Source: Siphonodentalium dalli
Lineage: Eukaryota > Mollusca > Scaphopoda > Gadilida > Siphonodentaliidae
NCBI GenBank assembly: GCA_032622095.1
Contig: CP136064.1
Location: 131,943,129 to 132,007,128 of the forward strand
DNA length: 64,000 bases
Direction: 5' to 3'
Shown piece by piece: positions 1 through 11,764 of this stretch. A program made the translations under genes and the position numbers. A model generated the notes under the pieces. The model was given only the letters and a program-made list of their open reading frames with translations. It was not told the DNA's origin and did not search any database. Each line of letters starts with the position of its first letter. The stretch's first letter is position 1.

Positions 1-842
1 AAACTTCTGCCAATAAGGTGCACAACTCCGGGGAAAAAAGTCGGACGGTGGTATATTATTGCAATAGACCTATATACCAAATATCAATTGAATCCGTTAA
101 TATTTCATTGAGTTATCGCACTAACGGTGATAAAATTGTTATTAAAATAGACAAACTAAGACCCATAACTCCGGGAAAAAAATTAGGACAAACCAGGTTT
201 TCGAACTCGTCCGAGATATTGTTGCAAGAGACTCATATACCAAATATTGTTTAAATAGGTTAATATTTCATTGAGTTATCGCGCTAACTGTGATAACATT
301 GCTAAAAATAGACAAACTAAGACCCATAACTCCGCGAAAAAAATTCGGACAAACCTGGTTTTCGAACTCGTCCGAGATATTGTTGCAGAAGACTCATATA
401 TACCAAATATTGTTGAAATCGGTTAATATTTCATCGAGTTATCGCGCTAACCGTGATAAAATTGCTAAAACAAATAGATAAACTAAGACCCATAACTCCG
501 GGGAAAAAATTCGGACAAACCTGGTTTTCGAACTCGTCCGAGATATTGTTGCAAGAGTCTCATATACCAAATATTGTTGAAATTGGTTAATATTTGCGTG
601 AGTTATCGCGCTAACGGTGAAAAACTTGACTAAAAACCATCTAAGATGGATAACTCTTGTCAAAATGTTTGGGCATGCAGTAAATAGTCATGGGGAGCAA
701 CTCACATACCAAAATGTTTTTGAATCCGTTCACAAATGTCAAAGTTATAAGACATTCTTTATGTCCGCCCGCCGCTCGCCCGACCGCCCGCCCGCCAACC
801 GTCCCTCTTCAAACCATAAGTCGAGTTTTTGAAAAACTCGAC
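1..842. repeat. Degenerate tandem array, period about 150-165 bp, ending in a hairpin
   Basis: The phrase taactccgngaaaaaa recurs at about 21, 168, 329 and 494, followed each time by ttcgaactcgtccgagatat and a gagttatcgcgctaac block. A weaker unit follows at about 649. The array closes with a C-rich cgcccgcccg tract and a perfect 23-bp palindrome at 820-842. The left edge is outside the window. Open frames here are repeat artefacts. Confidence 0.85.
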
Positions 843-1609
843 TAAAAAGTGGCAAACCTCAAACTAATTTCAACGCAATGTTTCTTATCAGGAACATGTC
901 TATAATCCCATCATAAACGTTATACTAAAATAAAAAAAGATGAAGAAAGGAGAAATTGGTGAATTTTGTGGGGGGGGGGGGGGGGGGGAGAATGTCAAAA
1001 TATGGTAAAATACTCAATGTATGGCTTTTCGCGGATGTGCCGGTACGCGTACATCCTATGATCTGTATTGATCATATCCTCTTATGTATAATAGGTTAAT
1101 ACATTGTGATGGAATTGCTAAAATATTGGTAGCAAAATCAACGTATGGCCCCATGAATCCTTACTACCAGTATTGACTCTTTTCCAAAAATGCCATTTCG
1201 GACTATTTCCCACTAATGAAATTGATTTCTTCTGCATTTGTCAGCATTTATTTTAACTTTTCGCATGTCTGTCGTGTGCTTATATACATTTCTTAAACAT
1301 CAGTCAAAATGAATAATATTTACACCAACAAATGTTTATTTCTTATAGTTGACTGGTAATAAAAAAGGGTTATAGCTATACCGTTCCGGTATGTGTTGCC
1401 CACTCGCAACACAAATCCTTGCAGTAGTCATTGTATGGTATCGCTAAGCCCTCAACAAATGACACTATAGCTCAACTTGGGGAGGCGTTAAGAATTTTAT
1501 TCTGAGAAGTCAATAGAATGATAAAGAAGAAGGAAAGTCAAAACGTTTCAGTAAATGGATTATATTGTGTAAATGAAATTATTTTCATTTCAAACATTTC
1601 TACAATAAA
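843..1609. other. No gene recognised; one poly-G tract
   Basis: AT-rich sequence with a run of about 19 G at 970-988. I see no exon, RNA gene or second copy elsewhere in the window. Confidence 0.5.
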
Positions 1610-2145
1610 TGAGGCTGCAGGGTTTACCGATGGATTCAGATGTGAAATCAAATATGGCTGCAGGCGGCCATATTTTAAAACATATTTCGGAAACATTTGC
1701 CAGCTAGAGGTCACTCAAAAGAACAATATGAAGTTTGGATGAGCGATATGGCATGTACCAAATAATTTTAGTCATGAAAAGAGCAAAATCCAAGATGGCT
1801 GTTGGCGCCCATGTTTTTTAAATGAAATTTGGAAATTATCATTGGCTCCCATCTGGAGGTCACCCCGACGATCCTTATGAAGTTTGGTGACGATCGGATG
1901 AGTGATGTAGCCTGTAGGTTGTGCCGAAGGATTTAGTCAAGCGCTGAGTAAAATCAAAGATGACTGCTCGCGGCCATGTTTTATAACGAATTTCAGAAAT
2001 AATCGAAGGCTCACATTTAGAGGTCACAATTAAAGAATAAAATTCAAGATTGCTGCTGACAGCCATGTCTTCTAAGAAATTCGGAAATAATGAACGACTG
2101 ACATCTAGAGATCTAGAGATCCATATGAAGTTTTGTGGCGATCAG
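1610..2145. repeat. Diverged copy of the 'aagatggctg...ggccatgtt' dispersed array
   Basis: Three to four degenerate units carry the phrases aaatcaaatatggctg, ggcggccat, tagaggtcac and gaagtttggtgacgatcgga. The same phrase order occurs in the better preserved array at 57990-58975. No coding signal is visible. Confidence 0.65.
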
Positions 2146-2585
2146 ATGAGGAATTATAATTGTTTTTAGCAATCAAGCCCTTGAAATTGGCATTTTTCTT
2201 CTACAGAATTTCTTTAGCACTGCATTAAATTATGTATGGGCTTCTACAGCTTTTCTATGACATTGCCTAATTTGTCGTAGTTAATTTGGAGAGCTGAGAT
2301 ATCGTCTGGTACGTACTGTACGATAAATAAATGATCTGTTAATAATATATTTCTGTCTGAAAATTATTAATTTAAATGGGAGTATTAACTTTGATAAAAT
2401 AGACTTGTTGACAATTTCATAAATAATAATTCCGCGTTCAAGATTAGATTGATCTGATATTACCATGACATACAGGTGTATATCTTGGCCAGGGTTATCT
2501 TGTGTTCATATATGATCAATTCAGTAAAATATTTATGAAAATAGCATGTAACCAAGTGTTACGCTGTGTGCTATTCAAATTACAG

Positions 2586-2688
2586 CGGTAATGTTATGGC
2601 CCATTACAACCACCCAGCACTATTGTCGCAAGGAAATATGTTTTTTATGGGACATGGCCTCGCACCAGATTGTAACGTCAACAGACGG
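2586..2688 (+). CDS. Possible orphan exon of an unknown gene
   Basis: A stretch of 34 codons reading GNVMAHYNHPALLSQGNM then FFMGHGLAPDCNVNRR is framed by an acceptor-like ctattcaaattacag and a perfect-looking donor, gtaagg, at 2689. Residue composition looks protein-like and the open frame begins and ends at splice-like sites. I do not recognise the family and see no partner exon nearby. It could be chance. Confidence 0.3.
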
Positions 2689-3084
2689 GTAAGGTATCTA
2701 ATAACGAACACTATGCTCCTTCGGTGGTATCTTCTGAACAGCAAACAAGGCTGTCGACCTCATCCTACATGCATCCTCGATCGATAGTTCTGCTTCGTGT
2801 TCGAGGAGAGACACCACCTCCGAAAAATAGTGCTTGTTATTATATACCAGTACCTTGGGTTCATAGAGGATCATACTGTATTTGGGTGAAGCGCCATCAC
2901 GTACCAGAGAGCCGATTTTACTGTTGCCCGACGAGCCAACTATCGCCTGGACTATTGTCTCCGAACGAAAGTTTAGTCGGAATTGGTTGGTACCAACTTG
3001 GTGTGTCGATATTATCTTCTTTGGAATTAATGATCATGAACGCAGATCAGTCACACACGATGACGCTTTTAGTTTAGATGAAAA

Positions 3085-3685
3085 CATTCAAATTGCTCCT
3101 ATTTGGCTATTTTCACCAGATTCACCAGGAGTATGGTTTCAATACTTGAAATGAGATTATATTCATGATGGTTCCACATATGGTGCAAATATGTCAACAT
3201 AATTGCTATTTTAGGGTGCCATGTATTAACAGTGAACCCTATGGGGATAACCAGCGTTGTTCTGTACTGTACTTCGTCGCTAGTGATATTGTTCAACTAG
3301 TTGTCATAAAAATGACAAACATGATTAAAATGGTATTCTTACAAATATTAGCATATCAAAAGTTGCAAAAGGAAATAATATATAAGACATTTGAGCCAAA
3401 AACAAATAACACTGAACCGATTGCATACAATGGCTACACAATGGTAATATCAAAATCCAGTACATTCGCCCCACGTTCTCAAAGAATTCATACCACGTTT
3501 CCATGTGCTGAATGTGTTATTGAATATCTGATTGGCTGAATCCGAATTCACACCCCTGGGGACTTATGATCGGCACTATGGCAGACCCATAATACACGAT
3601 ATACACTAACTCTTGATAACTCGACCACTGAGAACTGACCAAAAAACAGACCATGAACACTAGTGATGTCGTTTGTTCTTATTTG
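3085..3685. repeat. Dispersed repeat, copy A (direct partner at 6508-7065)
   Basis: About 600 bp matches 6508-7065 in the same orientation, from ttcaaattgct to ctagtgatgtc, with small indels and point differences. Shared landmarks include ggttccaca, ggggataacc and the gaatccgaatt block. The open frames within are not conserved between copies, so it is probably a noncoding transposon fragment. Confidence 0.8.
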
Positions 3686-4156
3686 GACACAACTTGGCGT
3701 GTCGATATTATCTTCTTTAGAATTAATTATCACGAACTGACGTGTGAACACAGATCAGTCACTCATGATGCATCATATTCATCTATTTTCACTGAACGAA
3801 AATGTGTGGGCTGGCCATGAGTTGAGAATCATGTCGCAAAATCATCACACAAGTCCAGTTACGGAGTCTGCTGTTGTTTTGAATATTTCTTTGGCATACT
3901 TAGTGATGCTGATATATATGCATGGACTTGTTGTAGGCCGTTAATGACCGCGGCTATACGGTCAATCTAACATGGTCAAGTGGTATATCACCGCGATTAC
4001 GAGCAGCTAATGGACATGTGATATCCTCGGTAATCGTACTACAGTACTAGTAATATTGTGTAACCGCTGTAACCAAGTAAATTACGGCTGTGTTAATTAT
4101 TGCGACCGCCCCCGCATATATGGCAGATTCTGGTGCAGAAAAAAAATACGACCCAT

Positions 4157-4290
4157 TTGTAACCAGTTACTGGGTTACAAATGCGCCCTATTTTTTTTTT
4201 TGGCATTTGGAGTTACATTAGGAAGTCGTTTTGGCATTTGGAGTTACATTAGGAAGTCGTGTGTTAGCTCCGACCAGTAACCCGGTTACA
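4157..4290. repeat. Short hairpin and 31-bp direct duplication
   Basis: An inverted repeat tttgtaacc...ggttacaaa lies at 4157-4182. It is followed by a poly-T run and two adjacent copies of a 31-bp unit, ttttggcatttggagttaca and so on, at about 4198-4228 and 4229-4259. Confidence 0.8.
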
Positions 4291-4307
4291 ACCCGTCCTT
4301 GTTAAAA

Positions 4308-4655
4308 GTTATCAGAATCGATTAATTGCCTAAAAATAATGCTAACTACTGTCAACTATGGGATACAATTGCCAGAAACGTGTTATTTATCAACATGTTG
4401 TTCGACGAAATTTGGCCTTGTTATGAACAGAAAGCCTCTTGATTTTATAGTTATCCATCTCCATCCGCAATAAGCTCATCGGCTGTTTAAAGGGCCACCA
4501 ATAATTATCGAAGGTGAAAAAAAATAGATTTCAAAAATGTATATCTAATAACTCTGAGCTTTGATTGGTGGGTTCATCGACTCTAATCAAATATTGTTTA
4601 CCCCCGAATCAAAATAAATAGCAATTGAGGGGCGCATAATCGGATTAAGCACTAT
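4308..4655 (+). repeat. Dispersed repeat, inverted partner at 41570-41900
   Basis: The block from gttatcagaatcgattaatt to ggcgcataatcgga matches the reverse complement of about 41570-41900, including the strongly conserved gtgttatttatcaacatgtt and ggtgggttcatcgact. The copies differ by indels, and the G/C homopolymer is much longer in the second. Confidence 0.85.
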
Positions 4656-4659
4656 AATA

Positions 4660-6507
4660 CATGTTATTACATTATACGGAATATTTATTATATATAGTTC
4701 ATAGGTCTTTTTTTTACAGCAATTAGATTAACTTAGTACGAACTTCGAAAAAAACAGCGCGTTTGAACTTAAAATTTCGAAACACACGATCGTTCGACGA
4801 TTGGCGCCATTTTCAATCACCACGTTTTCAATTGATAAATACCATATTTAAACCATCAGGGGTATCTTTGTTTTGTAGTTAATTCAGCTCTTGAATTAAG
4901 TTGATATTTTTCTGATATATACGGCATTGTTTTATAATTGCATGACATTCTTATGTCTCATCACAATGGCGCTTCTGGTGCACACCGAAATGTTTTAGCT
5001 TCACAATAGTATATACATTTCTATAAACATTTGTCAATATTTTCTCTCTATAATTTGCATCAAACTGACTTATAGTGCCTCGCCTTAAAACAATCACTAT
5101 GTTGGACGTCATTTTGTCTCGTGCCTTCATTGCCACTTTTTTTCGTGTTAACATTGCTTAAAAGTTTAGGGGCATAATGAGGAAGAATATGTGTGGGTGA
5201 AGTTAGGTCATGTGATGGGGGAGGGGTACACAATCAGCTCACATACTATTAGATTTTTGTTTTCATCGCCGCTGCGTGACATTTTGACCTCTGGTGCCGT
5301 TATCAATGAGAACATCATATCCGATTTGCTACCAATGGATAGATTGTTCAAATACACACACAATGACACATCACCTGTTAACATGCAATCACAATGACAT
5401 AACTTATATTGGATTACCGTTCCCCACCCCATCGTAATAGAAACAACAGTAACTGAGTAAGACTAAACTTTGATCCAGTAGGTACACTGGGACCCAAACT
5501 ATTTGCTGTTAACATCATTAACAATACACACTAGGTTACATGCAAATACCAAAGCAGTTAATTAGTGGGGGGGGGGGGGTGCGCTGTGGTCCTACCAGGC
5601 CATGGACTGCAAACACGAATAACGAGATTTGAGAAACTATATAAAGTATGCACATTAGGAGGTATATGTGTGCGCAGTCAGTGCTTGTGCACCATTTGAA
5701 AAGAAAGTATTCATTTTTTACTCAGAGTCAATGGGGTGTGTTTAAAAATTTATTATCGCTGTTACGGAGAGCACATTTCACTAGAGCTAGTCATTCGCGC
5801 ATCCGACTTATTGCCACATATTGCTCGATGACAAAGCGATGGGATAAGAAGGTTGTATGGAGTGGCCACTCGACGGCTGTTTTTGAATGCCGGACACCGG
5901 TGACAAAATATTTTAAGAGGGAGACATGCACGTGTATGGTATATAAAATCGACATTATCATGACTCATAAGTCCTGAGTCACTAGAACGTGGCGTTATAT
6001 AAACCGTTCCATGTTAACAACCATTTCTTTGTCAATAAATGTATCACTTGAGTACAAGTCTGTAATACTATAATCGTTATCACGTTCAATGCGGTCATGT
6101 TCAATTATGGAAGGAATGGTATAGGAATTTTGAAATGCATGTTACCAATCGTCAGGGTATGTATAGCTCTAGGCCCCTCTTTCAAAATTAAGGAATGCTC
6201 AAAAGTATACTTTGAATCACTTTGTGTTTTCTGAATTGACACATGTGCATGTATGGTCGGTTTAGTTGGATGCTACATTCTTTTGATGGACAAAGCGTGT
6301 ATAACTATTTAAATGAGTAGCATTACTTGCGAAATATAAGTCATATTCCTTATGTAATTAACCTGGCTTTTTTAGATAACGTGGACCTGCATGTTTTGGG
6401 TTCCAGATACTATATTAGGATTGACATGTTTCCAGCTTTGATTTTTCCGAAATCTGGTCAGAGTATTTTACAATTTAAAGAGCGTTTCGCTTTTATTTTA
6501 GTTGAAA
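4660..6507. other. No gene recognised
   Basis: Holds a 13-G run at 5567-5579 and several frames under 110 codons with no recognisable domain and no splice context. I see no structured repeat. Confidence 0.5.
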
Positions 6508-7065
6508 AAATTCAAATTGCTCATATATGGCTATTTTTCTATTTTTCACCAGATCCCCTTCCATACTTGAAATGACATTATATTCACGAAGGTTCCACAA
6601 ATGGTGCAAATATATCAACATAATTGCTATTAAGTGTGCTATGAATTAACACTGAACCACATGGGGATAACCCGCGTTGTTCTGTACTGTACATCGTCAA
6701 TGGTGATATTTTTCAATTAATTGACGCACATGATTAAAATGGTATTCTTCCAAATAATATCATATCAAAAGTTGCAAAAGTCAATAAGTTATAAGTCATT
6801 TGAGCCAAAACAATTAACACTGAACCCGATTGCATACAACAGCTACACAATGGTAATACAAAAATCCAGTATATTTGTCCCATGTTCTCAAATAATTCAT
6901 ACCACGTTTTCAAGTGCTGCTTGATATATGATCGGCTGAATCCGAATTTACATCCTTGGGGATTTATGAACGGCATTATGGCAGGCCCCTAAGACATAAT
7001 AATTCGACCACTGATAACTAATCATAAACAGGCCACGAACACTAGTGATGTCATTTGTTCTTATT
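6508..7065. repeat. Dispersed repeat, copy B (direct partner at 3085-3685)
   Basis: Second copy of the repeat at 3085-3685, slightly shorter, ending at the same ctagtgatgtcatttgttct phrase. It lacks some internal bases of copy A. Confidence 0.8.
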
Positions 7066-7461
7066 AGGATCCTGTTCTATAAGTGTTCGAACCTTGAGAG
7101 CTGGTCGGTTATGGTTCAGAATATTCGAACGCACACACCAAGCACATACAGGAGCAAGTTATGGAAATTTGCATTATTTAGAACATGTAATCCAAATAGC
7201 CCCGGCAGAAACTATATTCAGTTTTGGCGTCTGTGTACTTCAGTCCAATCAGTTCTAGAATTTAAGAAGCATTCGCGGTTCCATGTTAAGTTCTGAGAAG
7301 CCTACTATTATATCCTGATCCAAGACAAAAAATACCCAAGCAAGCCAGATGGGTTATCACAACATGTAATTCTCCGAGACGAAGATTAAAAGTTATATTT
7401 AATTTATTTCGATGGACCAAAATGATTTTTCCAAAGTAGGAATTGCCTATTTTAGACTAAA

Positions 7462-8125
7462 CTAGCTGGGTCCCGGTGTTGCTCGGGCACAGAATGAGTA
7501 AATTATCAGTTCCCCTTCCAGCCATTCATTTTAATTATTCGTCACCTGAGATAAAAAAAATCACCCATTACATTACTCTCTCTGGACAAAGTTACCTCTG
7601 TATTTAAAGTTGACAATAAATGCTATTTATTGCTAATTACTAGTGCAACTTTAAGTCACCTGAGGTCAACTGCATCTATTCCATGACATTTCCCGCGTCA
7701 AATTGCATCTGTGTTTATTCGTCCCCCTTTAAGTCATCTTATATCAAATGCACATATCCAATTATATTCCCCTGTTCAGGTGAACCCTATCTACCAAATT
7801 TCCTAAATCATTATACACATAGACTTCAGCCATGACCATATATAGCCACACTGGATATATCCATACAACAAGGCGTGACCAATCTAAGCGGTCATGATTC
7901 ACACCAGGTATTTCCCTGAAACCCACCATGACGATGTATCACTCGCTGTTTACCTATTCACCACATTCGTGGTTATATAGTCACTCCCCGTATACCTATT
8001 CATCTCACCATACAGTCACTCCATGTAAACCTACTCCCACCACCATGGCCAAAAAACCACTCAAGATATACAGATACACTCAACTTGACCATATGTATAG
8101 TCACTCCATGTATACACATTAACCT
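7462..8125 (-). mobile_element. Helitron-like 3' terminus with a short-period array
   Basis: Read on the minus strand the edge at 7462 is a GC-rich stem-loop (gcccgagcaacaccggg) followed about 8 nt later by CTAG and then T, the known Helitron 3' end layout (hairpin, CTRR, insertion before T). Rightward are degenerate units of about 55 bp built on 'tatagtcactccatgtatac' (about 7830-8125). The 5' end and any Rep/helicase gene are not seen, so a non-autonomous copy is inferred. Confidence 0.5.
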
Positions 8126-8214
8126 CAACTTTTAAACATATTTTATCGTGAATTATTCAATTTACAAAGGGATTGGGGTACAAGTTACAGAAACTGACAG
8201 GAGACCCCTCTCCC

Positions 8215-8944
8215 AATGACAATTCAAAATGGCCGCCATCAGAACAAAGTCTAGATTTTCGTTTACTGTTATATGTTGTTCTAAGACATTTGAATATTAT
8301 GCATTTCCGTACTTTCGAACGAATTGTGACAAGAGACACTATACACAGAACATATGTGGTAATTTAAAGTGAACCTGTTTGACATTTAACCCAATTTATG
8401 CCCAAAAATGACAAAAAACGCGAATTTTATAAATTATTGCGGTCTTAAAAGGCAGAAAGTGAAGTATGCCGGAAATATATCCTTCAAATAGTTTAGACAG
8501 TTGTGTCTAAATGTAATTTGTATTCTGATTCCAAAAAACAGTGTTGGCAACTCGACAAATAATTATTTCTGACATAGAATGACAATTCAAAATGGCCGCC
8601 ATCAGAACAAAGTCTGGATTTTCGTTTACTGTTATATGTTGTTCTAAGACGTTTGAATATTATGCAGTTCCGTACTTTCGAACGAATTGTGACAAGAGAC
8701 ACTATACAAAGAACATATGTGGTAATTTAAAGTGAACATGTTTGACATTTAACCCAATTTATGCCCAAAAATGAAGAAAAAAAACCCGAATTTTATAAAT
8801 TATTGCAGTCTTAAAAGGCAGAAAGTGAAGTATGCCGGAAATATATCCTTCAAATGGTTTAGACAGTTGTGTCTAAATGTAATTTGTATTCTGATTCCAA
8901 AAAAACAATGTTGGCAACTGGACAAATAATTATTTCTGACCTAA
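8215..8944. repeat. Two tandem units of about 365 bp (left arm of the HEEADTR element)
   Basis: Units start at 8215, 8578 and, truncated, 8945 with aatgacaattcaaaatggcc. They are nearly identical over their whole length. The same unit recurs inverted at about 10400-10832, so these units form the outer arms of the element around the decayed gene. Confidence 0.9.
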
Positions 8945-8964
8945 AATGACAATTCAAAATGGCC

Positions 8965-9095
8965 AATGCGACACAATTTGCCATCATATAGCCAAAAATG
9001 GTCACAAAAAAGCCTTAATTATTATTGCAGTCAGTTCCACAATTGCAGAGTAGTGTGCAGGGTAACTCTGATTTTCTGCATGTATACACCCACAT
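8965..9095. repeat. Inner inverted repeat, left copy
   Basis: The sequence from aatgcgacacaatttgccat to the tgcatgtataca block pairs with 10190-10322 in reverse complement. It contains the last codons of the HEEADTR gene (the Cys-rich tail) and the bases following them. Confidence 0.85.
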
Positions 9096-10190
9096 TTGGA
9101 ATGTGTTCTAGTGACATCATGGTTGGATCTAATTTACCATTTTCTTCTTTCCATCCCATTGTCGAAGGATCCGGTAATGTTTGCACAGGGATGGTTACTT
9201 GTTTCCAAACTAAAACCTGGTAGTTTGTTCTCAAAAGGTGGTAATGAAATGAGTCACTGGTTGGTGGAAGCTTTTCAGGAGATTCAGTCCGAGTGAACAT
9301 CCTGAATCTTGCATTGTTGAGTTTTGCATCGGAAACTCCATATAACTTGCGTACAAAATGTTCAGCACTTTCAATTGTTTCAGTGGATATTGCAATATTA
9401 CATATACCCTTTAAGAATTCACAACATTCCAGGTAAATATTCCTTGCGGATCGTTTAGACACCCCCATATATGAACGAAGTTGAATACACCATGTTAAAG
9501 CATGAAACGTGGGAATTGAGTTCAGAGCGTCGCTCGGTATTTGGGTGGCAATATCCCTAAATGGGTATAATTTTAGGGCTTTTGGAAGTTCCAGCCATCA
9601 TGAACACATCACAATCTGCAGGAAATTTGTCTAGGTAACCAAGCAATAACACCAAATCATCGACGTCCCTACTTACCACAATAACTTGTTTCAGATTGCA
9701 CCCCATGCTGACATCAAGTGAATGAAGGATAAGTCTAGTGTCAGCCTCTTCGTGATTAGACTCTAGCCCTTTCAAGTCTGTTCCATCTACCGAACAATCT
9801 ACTCTGCAATATTCTGTGACCCCCCTGCAATAACAACAGTAACACCTTCTGTTTTCGCTTTGGTAACAAGTTCTCGAAACAAGAAACCATTCAAATCGGA
9901 CTTGTTGTCAGACAACAAAATGAAACTTTTCCGATTTTGTGGGATGGGAACATCACGATTTGTTAATGTCCTTCGGATCAATGTACATCGCGACTTCTTC
10001 TCGATCTGTTGGCAGTCTTTATAGATTTATCTGAGTATCTGTCGAACACTACATCAATCCTGACATAGCCTTCGTCCTTCTTCAACACGCACACTGAGAA
10101 TACATCGGCCAAATCTCCAAATATATTTACCTTTTCTGGTTTATCAATGACGATACATGCATGGGGAGATGGTGTAACAGGGGTGTGTAA
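9013..10190 (-). pseudogene. Decayed HEEADTR/HALTxC gene, possible FEN1/PIN-like nuclease of a mobile element
   Basis: Reading right to left, in several frames, are: FGDLADVF; VRIDVVFDRYSDKSIK with RSRR; a spacer; LESNHEEADTRLILHSLD; VVSRDVDDLVLLLG; then SIPTFHALTWC, FVRKLYGV, LPPTSDSFHYHLLRTNYQ and, near 9013-9090, a tail CRKSELPCTLLCNCGTDC. From memory these are, in order, the signatures of a multicopy invertebrate protein group normally reading HEEADTR, SPDTDV, HALTGCDT and a C-terminal Cys-rich tail. The acidic motifs resemble the EAEA, D-x-D and GCDY blocks of FEN1/XPG nucleases; that functional link is my inference. The N-terminal part is absent and the frame is interrupted, so it is not active as it stands. 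Confidence 0.7.
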
Positions 10191-10832
10191 CAGCAAGGTG
10201 TACATGCAGAAAATAAGAGTTACCCTGCACACCACTCTGCAATTGGGGAACGGACTGCAATGATAAATAAGGCTTTTTATGACCATTTTTGGCTATATGA
10301 TGGCAATTTGTGTCGCATTGGGTGTTGATGAACCAGTTTCATAATATTACTGATGATTTTCGAATTTTTAACTGATTAAAATTTTAACTGATTAAAATGA
10401 ATTGTCATTTTAGGTCAGAAATAATTATTTGTCGAGTTGCCAACATTATTTTTTGAAATCAGATTACAAATTACATTTAGACACAACTGTCTAAACTATT
10501 TGAAGGATATATACGTTTCCAGCATATTTCACTTTCTGCCATTTAAGACCGTAATAATTTATAAAATTCGCGTTTTTGTCATTTTTTGGGCATACATGGG
10601 GTTAAATGTCAAACATGTTCACTTTAAATTACCACATATGTTCTGTGTATACTTCTTCTTGTTCCAATTCGTTCGAAAGTACGGAATACTCAATATTCGA
10701 ACGTCATATAGAGCAACACATAACAACAATCGTAAAGTTAGACTTTGTTTTGATGGCGGCCATTTTGAATTGCCATTTTTGACCAGAAATAATAATTTGT
10801 CAACTTGCCAACATTGGTTTTTGAAATCAGCA
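10190..10832. repeat. Right inverted arm of the HEEADTR element
   Basis: 10190-10322 is an inverted copy of 8965-9095. After about 75 bp of unpaired sequence, 10400-10832 is an inverted copy of the 365-bp unit plus part of a second. The retained gene fragment starts exactly where this arm ends. Confidence 0.88.
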
Positions 10833-10869
10833 TAAAAAATACCGTTAGAAACAATTCTCAAAAGCTTTG

Positions 10870-11762
10870 AAAGAAAAATGCCCGCACCTTTGTTTCTAGA
10901 AGCTTTTCAAGATTTTCGAACCTGACTTTGTTTATAAGATGACAGAGTATTTACAATTGTGGTGTAACACAAACTGAAAATAAAGAAGATAGAAGTTATA
11001 ATGGTAAGAGTGTGGACTGGCAGTAAACCAGTAAGGTAGTCTGGGGCTTTATTACACGATTTTTTAGTGTAGGCCAGCCTGCTTCACACATGACGGAACT
11101 ATTTGAGCACGAGCGTGTGAGACCAGTTACAATTTTGGCGGCATCGATGTGAATTCGGTCGAGTTTCTTCAGAAGATAATCAGGGGCATTTTTCCATATA
11201 ACATCAGTGTAATCTAATATTGGTAGAATATAGGCCTTGTATTGTTTATCAAGTGTTCTTCTGTCAAGCTTATATTTATATTTTCTGAGGATTGACAACC
11301 GGGGAGTAATGTGGTGATAGACTCAATGTGCGTGTTCCAGTTTAAGTTGCTTTGAATTGCAAGACCCGAGATGTTTATGCGACTCTATGAGTTCCACTTA
11401 TTTGTTTTGAAAAAGGACACTTAAGGGCATATTAATGGGGGTCAGAGAGAACAATATTGCTTTTGTTTTAATCGGATTGAAATTTACAAGACACTTACGT
11501 GCCCAATCATCAATCTTAATTAGGTCTTCATCTATATTTCTTTCTGACAGATCAATATCATAGGACATCGTCGTGAGACACGTGTCATCAGCATACATTC
11601 TAGTGACTGAGTTTAAATTTTCGGGTAGGCCGTTTATGTATACGAGGAATAGGAAGGTGCCAAGTATTGAGCCTTGAGGGACTCCAGCCGGGATAACTCT
11701 GAAGTTTGAACATGTGTCATTTATGAGAACTCTTTCTATTAGTGAGGTAATCATCTATCCTC
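10870..11762 (-). mobile_element. 5'-truncated non-LTR retrotransposon (CR1/Jockey-like LINE)
   Basis: Minus-strand pieces read RVLINDTCSNFRVIPAGVPQ then GSILG, RMYADDTCLT and WARKCLVNFNPIKTK. Further on are YILPILDYTDVIWKNAP, LLKKLDRIHIDAAKIVTGLT and AGWPTLKNR. VPQGS and YADD are the reverse transcriptase catalytic motifs; the thumb-like LDRIHIDAAKIVTG block is typical of CR1/Jockey-related LINEs. At least two frame changes are needed and everything before the finger domain is missing. The 5' break abuts the array at 11765. Confidence 0.88.
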
Positions 11763-11764
11763 TA

